From Pseudomonas tolaasii NCPPB 2192 (GTDB lineage Bacteria; Pseudomonadota; Gammaproteobacteria; Pseudomonadales; Pseudomonadaceae), in the NCBI RefSeq assembly GCF_002813445.1, contig NZ_PHHD01000001.1, forward strand, positions 2,852,001 to 2,916,000: DNA of 64,000 nt, in the 5' to 3' direction. The translations under genes were made by a program, and so were the position numbers. Below, in pieces: positions 24,205-33,588 of the stretch. How positions within the stretch are numbered: position 1 is the stretch's first letter; each line of letters begins with the position of its first letter. Below the pieces are notes generated by a model. It did no database searches. It saw only the letters and a list, made by a program, of their open reading frames with translations, and was not told where the DNA came from.

Positions 24205-25460
24205 GCAGCGACCCGCGTTTCTCGGCCTTCCTTAAAGAGCGTATCGGCCTGGACGTCGCGTCGGTGGGCGAAGCCATCATCGACCGCGCCGTGCGCCAGC
24301 GCAGCCAGGCGATGCACGCGCACACCTCGGAAGACTACTGGCAACGCCTGCAAAGCTCGCACGACGAACAGCAGGCGCTGATCGAAGCCGTAATCGTGCC
24401 CGAAACCTGGTTTTTCCGTTACCCCGAATCCTTCGCAACCCTGGCGCGCCTGGCCAAGGCGCGCCTGGTCGAGATCAAACAGATGCGCGCACTGCGCATT
24501 TTGAGCCTGCCGTGTTCGACCGGCGAAGAACCCTATTCGATTGCCATGGCCTTGCTTGACGCCGGTTTGGCCCCGCACCAATTCAAGGTGCAAGGCATGG
24601 ACGTCAGCCCGATGTCGGTGGAGCGTGCGCGCCGGGGTGTGTATGGCCGGAACTCGTTTCGCGGCACGGACATCGCATTTCGCGACCATCACTTCACCGA
24701 ACAGCCCGACGGTTACCGCATCGACGACCGCGTGCGCGAGCAGGTGCGCCTGCAAGTCGGCAACCTGCTGGACCCGTCGCTGCTGGCCAATGAGCCGACT
24801 TACGATTTTGTGTTTTGCCGCAACCTGCTGATCTACTTCGACCAGTCGACCCAAAAGCAGGTGTTCGACGTGCTCAAGGGCCTGACCCATGTGGATGGCG
24901 TGCTGTTTATCGGCCCCGCCGAGGGCAGTTTGCTCGGCCGCCATGGCATGCGCTCGATCGGCGTGCCGCAGTCGTTTGCGTTCAGCCGGCATGCGGACCC
25001 GGTCACGCCGGAGCCGGTATTTGTGCCGATGCCGGCCCCGTTGCCACAACGCAGTGCCGCGCCGATTGCGCCCAAGCCGCGCCCGTTCAGCACCACGCGC
25101 GCCCAGGTGGTGCCGATCAAGGCGCCGCAATCCGACGCGGGCGACTTGCTCAGCCGCATCGCCACCCTGGCCAACGAAGGCAAAAGTGCCGAGGCGCGCG
25201 CAGCCTGCGAGCAGTATTTGAGCAACCACGCGCCGGTCGCCCAGGTGTTTTACTGGCTGGGGCTGCTCAGCGACGTGGCGGGCAGTGCCCTGGAAGCCCA
25301 GGGGTATTATCGAAAAGCCTTGTACCTGGAACCCCAGCACCCGCAGGCCCTGATGCACCTGGCCGCGTTGCTGGAGTCCCAGGGCGACAGTGCGGGGGCG
25401 CGCCGGTTGCAGGCGCGTGCCGCCCGCAGCGAGCGAGCTGACAGTGAGCCCAAACGATGA
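24201..25460 (+). CDS. wspC: CheR-type methyltransferase with TPR, WspC
   Basis: WspC methylates glutamates of WspA with SAM, raising signalling. The 419-residue protein has a CheR domain (about 1-270) with SLPCSTGEEPYSIAMAL as the SAM-binding motif and FVFCRNLLIYFDQST. A Pro-rich linker (about 275-310) leads to a TPR-like C-terminus (about 315-410, AEARAACEQYL and ALYLEPQHPQALMHLAALL). I chose the ATG at 24201 overlapping the wspB stop; a longer frame from 24132 adds wspB-antiphase sequence. Confidence 0.93.
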   Translation: MSSDPRFSAFLKERIGLDVASVGEAIIDRAVRQRSQAMHAHTSEDYWQRLQSSHDEQQALIEAVIVPETWFFRYPESFATLARLAKARLVEIKQMRALRILSLPCSTGEEPYSIAMALLDAGLAPHQFKVQGMDVSPMSVERARRGVYGRNSFRGTDIAFRDHHFTEQPDGYRIDDRVREQVRLQVGNLLDPSLLANEPTYDFVFCRNLLIYFDQSTQKQVFDVLKGLTHVDGVLFIGPAEGSLLGRHGMRSIGVPQSFAFSRHADPVTPEPVFVPMPAPLPQRSAAPIAPKPRPFSTTRAQVVPIKAPQSDAGDLLSRIATLANEGKSAEARAACEQYLSNHAPVAQVFYWLGLLSDVAGSALEAQGYYRKALYLEPQHPQALMHLAALLESQGDSAGARRLQARAARSERADSEPKR

Positions 25461-26158
25461 GTAGCCCCGACGCGCTCGACACCGCAGGCCTGGACCTGAC
25501 CCTGGCCGATACCCAGGCCATCGACGATTGCTGGAACCGCATCGGCATCCATGGCGACAAGTCCTGCCCGTTGCTGGTGGACCATATTCACTGCCGCAAT
25601 TGCTCGGTGTATTCCGCCGCCGCCACGCGGCTGCTTGACCGCTATGCCTTGCAGCAGGACGAGCACCGCCCGCAGGCGGCCGCCGAAGTGGATTCGGACG
25701 TGGTCACCCGTTCGCTGCTGATGTTCCGTCTCGGCGAGGAGTGGCTGGGCATCGCCACCCGTTGCCTGGTGGAAGTGGCGCCGCTGCAACCGATTCACTC
25801 CCTGCCGCACCAGCGTTCGCGGGCGTTGCTCGGCGTGGCCAACGTGCGTGGCGCGCTGGTGGCGTGCCTGTCGCTGGTGGAACTGCTGGGCCTGGACAGC
25901 ACCGGCAACGGCGCGACGGGCGGGCGCGTCATGCCGCGCATGTTGATCATCGCCGCGCAGGACGGCCCGGTGGTGGTGCCGGTGGACGAAGTGGACGGCA
26001 TTCATGCCATTGACGAACGCATCCTGAAGGCCGCATCGGCCTCCGGCACCCAGGCCAGTGCGCGCTATACCCAGGGCGTTCTGCAGTTCAAAGGCCGCAG
26101 CCTGCGTTGGCTGGACGAGGCGCAATTGTTGTCCGCCGTGACCCGGAGCCTCACATGA
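25457..26158 (+). CDS. wspD: CheW-like coupling protein WspD
   Basis: The second CheW-type adaptor, 233 residues. An N-terminal region (1-75) contains a Cys-rich patch (CPLLVDHIHCRNCSVY) followed by a CheW domain (about 76-225, FRLGEEWLGIATRCLVEVAP). WspB and WspD are both expected in the signalling complex; the distinct N-terminus suggests a different partner. Overlaps wspC and wspE by ATGA. Confidence 0.92.
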   Translation: MSSPDALDTAGLDLTLADTQAIDDCWNRIGIHGDKSCPLLVDHIHCRNCSVYSAAATRLLDRYALQQDEHRPQAAAEVDSDVVTRSLLMFRLGEEWLGIATRCLVEVAPLQPIHSLPHQRSRALLGVANVRGALVACLSLVELLGLDSTGNGATGGRVMPRMLIIAAQDGPVVVPVDEVDGIHAIDERILKAASASGTQASARYTQGVLQFKGRSLRWLDEAQLLSAVTRSLT

Positions 26159-28437
26159 CCCCCGACCAGATGCGCGATGCCTCGCTGCTGGAACTGTTCA
26201 GCCTGGAAGCCGACGCGCAGACCCAGGTGTTGAGCGCCGGTTTGCTCGCCCTGGAGCGCAACCCGACTCAGGCTGACCAGCTCGAGGCCTGCATGCGCGC
26301 CGCGCATTCGCTCAAGGGGGCGGCGCGGATTGTGGGGGTGGACGCGGGCGTCAGCGTGTCCCACGTCATGGAAGATTGCCTGGTCAGCGCTCAGGAAGGC
26401 CGCCTGTACCTGCAACCCGAACATATCGACGCCTTACTGCAAGGCACCGACCTGCTGATGCGTATCGCCACACCCGGCAATGACGTGAGCCCAGCGGATA
26501 TCGAAGGCTATGTGGCGCTGATGGAACGCTTGCTCGACCCGTCCCTGGCGCCGGTCCAGCCCGTTGCACCGCCCCCCGAGCCCGAGCCGGCTGCAGCGCC
26601 TGTGGTTGAAGCGCTGCCACCGGAGCCCGAGCTTGCGCCGCCGGTCGCCGCTGCGCCACCGCGTCAGGGCAAACCCATGACCGAAGGCGGCGAGCGCGTG
26701 TTGCGCGTGACCGCCGAGCGTTTGAACAGCTTGCTCGACCTGTCGAGCAAATCCCTGGTGGAAACCCAGCGGCTCAAGCCGTACCTGGCGAGCATGCAAC
26801 GCCTCAAACGCATCCAGAGCAACAGCGTGCGTGCCCTGGATGCGCTGGACGGCCAGCTCAAGGCCCTGGAGTTGAACCTCGAAGCCCAGGAAGCGCTGGC
26901 CGACACCCGCCGCCTGTTGAGCGAAGCCCAGGCCTTGCTGGCGGAAAAAACCGCCGAGCTGGACGAGTTCGGCTGGCAGGCCGGGCAGCGCGCTCAGGTG
27001 CTGTATGACACCGCGTTGGCGTGCCGCATGCGCCCGTTTGCCGACGTGTTGGCCGGGCAAGTGCGCATGGTCCGCGACCTTGGGCGCAGCCTGGGCAAGC
27101 AGGTGCGCCTGGAAATCGAGGGTGAAAAGACCCAGGTTGACCGTGATGTACTGGAAAAACTCGAAGCGCCGCTGACCCACCTGCTGCGCAATGCGGTCGA
27201 CCACGGCATCGAAATGCCCGAGCAACGCATTCTGGCGGGCAAGCCGGCCGAAGGCGTGATTCGCCTGCGCGCCTCCCACCAGGCCGGTTTGCTGGTGCTG
27301 GAATTGAGCGATGACGGCAATGGTGTCGATTTGGAGCGCCTGCGCGGCACCATCGTCGACCGCCACCTGTCGCCGCTGGAAACCGCGCTGCGCCTGAGCG
27401 AAGAAGAGCTGCTGACGTTCCTGTTCCTGCCGGGTTTCAGCCTGCGTGACAAGGTGACCGAGGTGTCCGGGCGCGGCGTGGGCCTGGACGCGGTGCAGCA
27501 TATGGTGCGCCAGTTGCGCGGCGCGGTGGTGCTGGAGCAGACGGCGGGGCAGGGCAGCCGCTTTCATCTGGAAGTGCCGTTGACCCTTTCGGTGGTGCGC
27601 AGCCTGGTGGTGGAAGTCGGCGAGGAAGCCTACGCGTTCCCATTGGCGCATATTGAGCGCATGTGCGATCTGGCGCCGGATGACATCGTGCAACTGGAAG
27701 GCCGCCAGCATTTCTGGCATGAGGGCCGGCATGTTGGTTTGGTTGCCGCGAGCCAGTTGTTGCAGCGCCCGGCGGGGCAGAACCATGAAGACACCCTCAA
27801 GGTGGTGGTGATCCGCGAACGCGATGCGGTGTACGGCATCGCAGTGGAGCGGTTTATCGGCGAGCGCACGCTGGTGGTGTTGCCGCTGGATAACCGCCTG
27901 GGCAAGGTCCAGGACATTTCCGCCGGCGCCTTGCTCGACGACGGCTCGGTGGTGCTGATCGTCGATGTGGAAGACATGCTGCGTTCGGTCGACAAGCTGC
28001 TAAACACTGGCCGCCTCGAACGCATCGCCCGGCGTAGCCAGCAGGCCACCGAAGCGCCGCGCAAACGGGTGCTGGTGGTGGATGACTCGCTGACCGTGCG
28101 TGAGCTTCAACGCAAATTGTTACTAAATCGTGGTTATGAAGTGGCCGTTGCGGTCGATGGCATGGACGGCTGGAACGCGTTGCGCTCCGAAGACTTTGAC
28201 CTGCTCATCACTGACATTGATATGCCTCGTATGGACGGGATCGAATTGGTCACACTCTTGCGCCGTGATAGCCGCCTGCAATCGTTGCCGGTGATGGTGG
28301 TGTCGTACAAGGACCGTGAAGAAGACCGGCGCCGAGGCCTCGACGCCGGTGCCGACTATTATTTGGCCAAGGCCAGTTTCCATGATGACGCCCTGTTGGA
28401 CGCTGTGGTTGAGCTGATCGGAGGGGCCCGGGCATGA
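26155..28437 (+). CDS. wspE: Hybrid CheA-type histidine kinase WspE
   Basis: WspE autophosphorylates and transfers phosphate to WspR and WspF. The 760-residue protein has an N-terminal HPt domain (phospho-His51 in AHSLKGAARIVG), a Pro/Glu-rich linker (about 130-175), dimerisation and ATPase domains (NAVDHGIEMPE, LSDDGNGVD, GRGVGLDAV), a CheW-like domain (about 480-625), and a C-terminal receiver with phosphoacceptor near Asp687 in LITDIDMPRMDG. I set the start at the ATG overlapping the wspD stop. wspF overlaps its end by ATGA. Confidence 0.95.
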   Translation: MTPDQMRDASLLELFSLEADAQTQVLSAGLLALERNPTQADQLEACMRAAHSLKGAARIVGVDAGVSVSHVMEDCLVSAQEGRLYLQPEHIDALLQGTDLLMRIATPGNDVSPADIEGYVALMERLLDPSLAPVQPVAPPPEPEPAAAPVVEALPPEPELAPPVAAAPPRQGKPMTEGGERVLRVTAERLNSLLDLSSKSLVETQRLKPYLASMQRLKRIQSNSVRALDALDGQLKALELNLEAQEALADTRRLLSEAQALLAEKTAELDEFGWQAGQRAQVLYDTALACRMRPFADVLAGQVRMVRDLGRSLGKQVRLEIEGEKTQVDRDVLEKLEAPLTHLLRNAVDHGIEMPEQRILAGKPAEGVIRLRASHQAGLLVLELSDDGNGVDLERLRGTIVDRHLSPLETALRLSEEELLTFLFLPGFSLRDKVTEVSGRGVGLDAVQHMVRQLRGAVVLEQTAGQGSRFHLEVPLTLSVVRSLVVEVGEEAYAFPLAHIERMCDLAPDDIVQLEGRQHFWHEGRHVGLVAASQLLQRPAGQNHEDTLKVVVIRERDAVYGIAVERFIGERTLVVLPLDNRLGKVQDISAGALLDDGSVVLIVDVEDMLRSVDKLLNTGRLERIARRSQQATEAPRKRVLVVDDSLTVRELQRKLLLNRGYEVAVAVDGMDGWNALRSEDFDLLITDIDMPRMDGIELVTLLRRDSRLQSLPVMVVSYKDREEDRRRGLDAGADYYLAKASFHDDALLDAVVELIGGARA

Positions 28438-29444
28438 GGATTGCGATCGTCAATGACATGCCCCTGGCCGTGGAGGCTTTGCGCCGTGCGCTGAGTTTCG
28501 AACCGGCGCACCAGGTGGTCTGGGTGGCGAACAATGGTCTGGAGGCCGTGCAGCATTGCGCCGAACTGACGCCGGACCTGATTTTGATGGACCTGATCAT
28601 GCCGGTGATGGATGGGGTGGAGGCCACGCGCCGGATCATGGCCGAGACGCCGTGCCCGATCGTGATCGTTACCGTGGACCGCCAGGCCAACGTCAGCCGT
28701 GTGTTTGAAGCCATGGGCCATGGCGCCCTGGATGTGGTGGACACGCCGGCGCTCGGTGTGGGCAATCCCAAGGATGCGGCGGCGCCGTTGCTGCGCAAGA
28801 TCCTCAACATTGGCTGGCTGATCGGCCAGCGCGGCAGCCGGGTACGCGCCGAAACCGCGCCACCGCGCATCACCGGCAAGCGCCAGAGCCTGGTGGCGAT
28901 CGGCTCGTCGGCTGGCGGGCCGGCCGCCCTGGAAGCCTTGCTTAAAGGCTTGCCACGGGACTTTCCTGCCGCCATCGTGCTGGTGCAGCATGTGGACCAG
29001 GTATTTGCCGCCGGCATGGCCGAGTGGTTGAGCAGCGCCTCGGCGTTGCCGGTGCGCCTGGCCCGTGAGGGTGAACCGCCGCAAAGCGGTGTGGTATTGC
29101 TGGCGGGCACTAACCACCACATTCGCCTGTTGAAAAACGGCACGCTAGCCTATACAGCGGAGCCGGTGAACGAGATCTACCGGCCTTCGATCGACGTGTT
29201 TTTCGAGAGCGTGGCGAGCCACTGGAATGGCGATGCCGTCGGCGTACTGCTGACCGGCATGGGGCGTGACGGGGCCCAGGGCCTCAAGTTGTTGCGTGAA
29301 CAAGGATATTTGACCATCGCCCAGGATCAGCAAAGCTCGGCGGTGTATGGCATGCCCAAAGCCGCAGCGGCCATTGATGCCGCTGTTGAAATTCGCCCAC
29401 TGGACAGAATTGCGCCCCGATTGCTGGAGGTTTTTGCAAAATGA
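28434..29444 (+). CDS. wspF: CheB-type methylesterase WspF
   Basis: WspF demethylates WspA and thereby damps the system; loss of WspF locks WspR on and gives wrinkly or autoaggregating colonies in P. fluorescens and P. aeruginosa. The 336-residue protein has a receiver domain with Asp53 (LMDLIMPVMDG) and a CheB domain with catalytic Ser about 159 (AIGSSAGGPA), His (LVQHVDQVF) and Asp (LLTGMGRDGAQG). The frame is intact, so the strain should carry a working brake. Confidence 0.95.
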   Translation: MRIAIVNDMPLAVEALRRALSFEPAHQVVWVANNGLEAVQHCAELTPDLILMDLIMPVMDGVEATRRIMAETPCPIVIVTVDRQANVSRVFEAMGHGALDVVDTPALGVGNPKDAAAPLLRKILNIGWLIGQRGSRVRAETAPPRITGKRQSLVAIGSSAGGPAALEALLKGLPRDFPAAIVLVQHVDQVFAAGMAEWLSSASALPVRLAREGEPPQSGVVLLAGTNHHIRLLKNGTLAYTAEPVNEIYRPSIDVFFESVASHWNGDAVGVLLTGMGRDGAQGLKLLREQGYLTIAQDQQSSAVYGMPKAAAAIDAAVEIRPLDRIAPRLLEVFAK

Positions 29445-29496
29445 TCAAGACCTCCCGCTGTGCTGGTTTGCAGGACAGTAATTCAGGTGACTGCAC

Positions 29497-30498
29497 ATGA
29501 ATGATTTACAGATCGACGACATCAAGACCGACGAAAACGCCGCCATGGTGTTGCTGGTCGACGACCAGGCCATGATCGGCGAAGCCGTGCGGCGGGGGTT
29601 GGCCCATGAGGAAAACATCGATTTCCACTTTTGCGCCGACCCGCACCAGGCCATTGCCCAGGCGATCCGCATCAAGCCCACCGTCATCCTGCAGGATCTG
29701 GTGATGCCGGGCCTCGATGGCCTGACCCTGGTGCGCGAATACCGCAACCACCCGGCCACCGCGAATATTCCGATCATCGTGCTTTCCACCAAGGAAGACC
29801 CGCTGATCAAGAGCGCGGCGTTCTCGGCCGGGGCCAACGATTATCTGGTGAAGCTGCCGGACAACATCGAACTGGTGGCGCGCATTCGCTATCACTCGCG
29901 CTCCTACATGACCCTGTTGCAGCGTGATGCGGCTTACCGGGCGTTGCGGGTCAGCCAGCAGCAACTGCTCGACACCAACCTGGTGCTGCAACGCCTGATG
30001 AACTCCGATGGCCTGACCGGGCTGTCCAACCGTCGGCACTTTGATGAGTACCTGGAACTGGAATGGCGCCGCGCCATGCGTGACCAGACCCAGTTGTCGC
30101 TGTTGATGATCGACGTGGATTTCTTCAAGACCTACAACGACAGCTTCGGCCATGTCGAAGGCGATGAAGCGCTGCGCAAGGTCGCCGCGACCATCCGCGA
30201 AGCCAGCAGCCGGCCTTCGGACCTCCCGGCGCGTTATGGCGGTGAAGAGTTTGCCCTGGTGCTGCCGAACACCTCGCCGGGCGGTGCGCGGCTGGTGGCC
30301 GAGAAACTGCGCATGGCGGTGGCGGCGCTGAAGATCCCGCACATTGCCCCGGCGGAAGGCGCAAGCCTGACCATCAGCATTGGCCTGTCGACCATGACGC
30401 CGGTGCAGGGCACCGATTGCCGGCAGTTGATCATGGCGGCAGACAAGGGTTTGTATACGGCCAAGCACAATGGGCGCAATCAGGTGGGTATCGAGTAG
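29497..30498 (+). CDS. wspR: Diguanylate cyclase response regulator WspR
   Basis: WspR makes cyclic di-GMP when phosphorylated by WspE, promoting exopolysaccharide and biofilm formation. The 333-residue protein has an N-terminal receiver (phosphoacceptor Asp67 in LQDLVMPG), a coiled-coil linker (about 140-170), and a GGDEF domain with active-site GGEEF (248-252). The inhibitory I-site RPSD (239-242) lies five residues before it, so product feedback should operate. It is separated from wspF by 52 bases, the only gap in the cluster. A REPIN follows. Confidence 0.96.
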   Translation: MNDLQIDDIKTDENAAMVLLVDDQAMIGEAVRRGLAHEENIDFHFCADPHQAIAQAIRIKPTVILQDLVMPGLDGLTLVREYRNHPATANIPIIVLSTKEDPLIKSAAFSAGANDYLVKLPDNIELVARIRYHSRSYMTLLQRDAAYRALRVSQQQLLDTNLVLQRLMNSDGLTGLSNRRHFDEYLELEWRRAMRDQTQLSLLMIDVDFFKTYNDSFGHVEGDEALRKVAATIREASSRPSDLPARYGGEEFALVLPNTSPGGARLVAEKLRMAVAALKIPHIAPAEGASLTISIGLSTMTPVQGTDCRQLIMAADKGLYTAKHNGRNQVGIE

Positions 30499-30518
30499 CC
30501 GGAGCACCGCAGAACCCT

Positions 30519-30605
30519 GTGGGAGCTGGCTTGCCGGCGATAGCGGTCTATCAGGTACGGATGTGTTGGCTGACTCACCGCTATCGCAGGCAAGCCAGCT
30601 CCCAC
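30519..30605. repeat. REPIN
   Basis: Inverted pair of GTGGGAGCTGGCTTGCC-type arms about 40 bases apart, 20 bases after the wspR stop and upstream of prfB. The left arm has one change (TTGCCGGCGA). Confidence 0.92.
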
Positions 30606-30731
30606 ATTTGATCCCGATTGTCTTATAGATCACCTGCAAAACCCGCCTTTTCGCCAAGCGGGCTGCCGCTCCACCCTGTTTGTCGTTATACTCGTCGGCT
30701 TTCAAAAGTTCGCCAACGAGTGCTGCCCGTC

Positions 30732-31827
30732 ATGGAAATCAACCCGATCCTTAACACCATCAAGGACCTGTCCGAGCGCTCCGAAACTATTCGGGGGTAT
30801 CTTTGACTACGATCAAAAGCATGAGCGTCTGACCGAAGTCAACCGCGAGCTTGAAGATCCGAGTGTCTGGAACAAACCTGAATACGCCCAGGAACTGGGC
30901 CGCGAGCGCGCTGCGCTGGCGCAGATCGTCGATACCCTCGACGAACTGAACACCGGCCTGGCCGATTGCCGCGACCTGCTGGACATGGCCGTCGAAGAAA
31001 ATGACGAAGGCGCAGTGGGCGATGTCGTCGCCGAGCTGGCCCGTCTCGAGGAAAATCTCGCCAAACTCGAATTCCGCCGCATGTTCAGCCACGAAATGGA
31101 CCCGAACAACGCCTACCTGGATATCCAGGCCGGTTCCGGCGGCACCGAGGCCCAGGACTGGGCCAACATCCTGTTGCGCATGTACCTGCGCTGGGCGGAC
31201 AAACGCGGTTTCGATGCGACCATCATGGAACTGTCGGCCGGTGAAGTCGCCGGTATCAAGGGCGCGACCGTGCACATCAAGGGCGAATATGCCTTTGGCT
31301 GGCTGCGTACCGAGATCGGCGTGCACCGCCTGGTGCGCAAAAGCCCGTTCGACTCCGGCAACCGTCGCCACACCTCGTTCTCCGCCGTTTTCGTTTCGCC
31401 AGAGATCGATGACAAGGTAGAAATCGAGATCAACCCGGCCGACCTGCGTATCGACACCTACCGTTCCTCCGGTGCCGGTGGTCAGCACGTAAACACCACC
31501 GACTCGGCTGTACGTATCACCCACGTACCGACCAACACCGTGGTCAGCTGCCAGAACGAACGTTCCCAGCACGCCAACAAGGACACCGCCATGAAAATGC
31601 TGCGGGCCAAGTTGTACGAGCAGGAAATGCAGAAACGCAACGCCGCGTCGCAAGCGCTGGAAGACACCAAGTCGGACATCGGCTGGGGTCACCAGATCCG
31701 CTCTTATGTGCTCGATGCGTCGCGGATCAAGGATCTGCGCACCAACATCGAACGCAGCGACTGCGACAAGGTGCTCGACGGCGACATCGACGAATACCTG
31801 GAAGCCAGCCTGAAATCAGGCCTGTAA
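30732..31827 (+). CDS. prfB: Peptide chain release factor 2, with programmed +1 frameshift
   Basis: RF2 releases peptides at UGA and UAA stops. The gene is split between two frames: codons from ATG 30732 run to CTT 30801-30803, then an in-frame TGA (30804-30806), and translation resumes at GAC 30805 in the +1 frame to 31827. The slippery context CGGGGGTATCTTTGAC, with an internal Shine-Dalgarno-like GGGGG, is the classic autoregulatory site. The joined product is 364 residues and contains the GGQ motif (SGAGGQHVN). Annotation from the ATG at 30985 would truncate it. Confidence 0.96.
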
Positions 31828-31866
31828 TACATGCAACTCGGGATTGGCTGACACCCCTCGATCCCT

Positions 31867-31889
31867 GTGGGAGCGGGCTTGCCCGCGAT
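31867..31889 (+). repeat. Single REP element (GTGGGAGCGGGCTTGCCCGCGAT)
   Basis: A solitary REP unit of the GCGGGC variant between prfB and lysS, without an inverted partner nearby. A separate short hairpin, CCCCAGCC-AAA-GGCTGGGG, follows at 31889-31907. Confidence 0.75.
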
Positions 31890-31936
31890 CCCCAGCCAAA
31901 GGCTGGGGCAACGAACCTGATGGAAAATTTAAAGAC

Positions 31937-33439
31937 ATGAGCGACCAACAACTCGACCCGCAAGCCCTGCAACAGGAAGAAAACTCCCTGATCGCCCTGC
32001 GCAAGGAAAAGCTTGCGGCCGAGCGCGCCAAGGGCAATGCCTTCCCCAACGACTTCCGCCGCGAAAACTACTGCGATGCCTTGCAGAAACAGTACGCGGA
32101 CAAGACCAAGGAAGAGCTGGCAGAGGCTGCGATCCCGGTCAAGGTGGCAGGTCGCATCATGCTCAACCGTGGCTCGTTCATGGTGATCCAGGACATGACC
32201 GGGCGCATCCAGGTCTACGTCAACCGCAAAACCCTGCCGGAAGAAACCCTGGCCTCGGTGAAAACCTGGGACATGGGCGACATCATCGCAGCCGTTGGCA
32301 CCCTGGCCCGTTCCGGCAAGGGCGACCTGTATGTGGAGATGACCAGCGTCCGTTTGCTGACCAAATCCCTGCGCCCGCTGCCGGACAAGCACCACGGCCT
32401 GACCGACACCGAGCAGCGCTACCGTCAGCGCTACGTTGACCTGATCGTCAACGAAGACGTGCGCCAGACTTTCCGCGTGCGTTCGCAAGTGATCGCCCAC
32501 ATCCGCAGCTTCCTGATGAAGCGTGATTTCCTGGAAGTGGAAACCCCGATGCTGCAAACCATCCCCGGTGGTGCTGCAGCCAAACCGTTTGAAACCCACC
32601 ACAACGCGCTGGACATGGAAATGTTCCTGCGTATCGCGCCAGAGCTGTACCTCAAGCGCCTCGTTGTGGGCGGCTTTGAAAAAGTGTTCGAGATCAACCG
32701 CAACTTCCGTAACGAAGGCGTTTCGACCCGTCACAATCCAGAATTCACCATGTTGGAGTTCTACCAGGCCTACGCCGACTACGAAGACAACATGGACCTG
32801 ACCGAAGAACTGTTCCGCGAGCTGGCACAGCTGGTGCTGGGCAGCACCGACGTGCCGTACGGCGACAAGGTGTTCCACTTCGGCGAGCCGTTCGTGCGCC
32901 TGTCGGTGTTCGACTCGATCCTCAAGTACAACCCTGAGCTGACCGCCGATGACCTGAACGACATCGACAAGGCTCGCGCCATCGCCAAGAAAGCCGGCGC
33001 CAAGGTGCTGGGCTTCGAAGGCCTGGGCAAACTGCAGGTGATGATTTTCGAAGAGTTGGTGGAGCACAAGCTGGAACAGCCGCACTTCATTACCCAGTAC
33101 CCGTTCGAAGTGTCGCCGCTGGCCCGTCGCAACGACGACAACCCGAACGTCACCGACCGTTTCGAGCTGTTCATCGGCGGCCGTGAAATCGCCAACGCCT
33201 ACTCCGAGCTGAACGACGCAGAAGACCAGGCCGAGCGCTTCATGGCCCAGGTGGCCGACAAGGACGCCGGCGACGACGAAGCCATGCACTATGACGCCGA
33301 CTTCGTACGCGCGCTGGAATACGGCATGCCGCCCACCGCCGGTGAAGGTATCGGCATCGACCGGTTGGTGATGCTGCTGACCAACTCGCCGTCGATCCGG
33401 GACGTGATCCTGTTCCCGCACATGCGGCCACAAGCGTAA
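31937..33439 (+). CDS. lysS: Lysyl-tRNA synthetase
   Basis: A class II aminoacyl-tRNA synthetase charging tRNA-Lys. The 500-residue length is typical. An OB-fold anticodon-binding domain (about 55-165) is followed by the catalytic core with motif 2 (FRNEGVSTRHNPEFTMLEFYQAY) and motif 3 (GEGIGIDRLVMLLTN). The ATG at 31937 (MSDQQLDPQ) is the family start; the longer open frame from 31844 reads through the REP element and should be rejected. Follows prfB as in other Pseudomonas. Confidence 0.97.
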   Translation: MSDQQLDPQALQQEENSLIALRKEKLAAERAKGNAFPNDFRRENYCDALQKQYADKTKEELAEAAIPVKVAGRIMLNRGSFMVIQDMTGRIQVYVNRKTLPEETLASVKTWDMGDIIAAVGTLARSGKGDLYVEMTSVRLLTKSLRPLPDKHHGLTDTEQRYRQRYVDLIVNEDVRQTFRVRSQVIAHIRSFLMKRDFLEVETPMLQTIPGGAAAKPFETHHNALDMEMFLRIAPELYLKRLVVGGFEKVFEINRNFRNEGVSTRHNPEFTMLEFYQAYADYEDNMDLTEELFRELAQLVLGSTDVPYGDKVFHFGEPFVRLSVFDSILKYNPELTADDLNDIDKARAIAKKAGAKVLGFEGLGKLQVMIFEELVEHKLEQPHFITQYPFEVSPLARRNDDNPNVTDRFELFIGGREIANAYSELNDAEDQAERFMAQVADKDAGDDEAMHYDADFVRALEYGMPPTAGEGIGIDRLVMLLTNSPSIRDVILFPHMRPQA

Positions 33440-33453
33440 CCGTAGTGAATCCG

Positions 33454-33481
33454 AAGCCGCCTTTTATAAGGCGGCTTTTTT
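33454..33481 (+). terminator. Terminator after lysS
   Basis: AAGCCGCCTT and AAGGCGGCTT arms with a TTAT loop, followed by a T-tract; a strong intrinsic terminator 14 bases after the stop. Confidence 0.94.
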
Positions 33482-33523
33482 GTGTGGCGTATTCAGCCGT
33501 CAACAGAACGGCGCCAGGTGATC

Positions 33524-33570
33524 GTTCCCACACTCTGCGTGGGAATGCAGCCCGTGACGCTTTGCGTCAC
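33524..33570. repeat. Double-hairpin intergenic repeat
   Basis: Two adjacent palindromes, GTTCCCAC..GTGGGAA and GTGACGC-TTT-GCGTCAC. I recognise this compound element as recurrent in fluorescent Pseudomonas genomes. It ends 4 bases before the ribosome site of the downstream TetR gene and so is probably within its leader. Confidence 0.65.
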
Positions 33571-33588
33571 CCTTAGAGGAAAACTGTC

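Noticed and set aside
31844..31936. N-terminal extension of lysS
   Set aside because: It is encoded by a REP element and its flank; the lysS family start is at 31937 with a ribosome site context.
31727..33433. 568-residue antisense frame over lysS (and similar long frames opposite kup, wspA, wspE, plsB, dapE and ndvB)
   Set aside because: These follow the codon pattern of the true gene on the other strand, have no ribosome site and show no family features.
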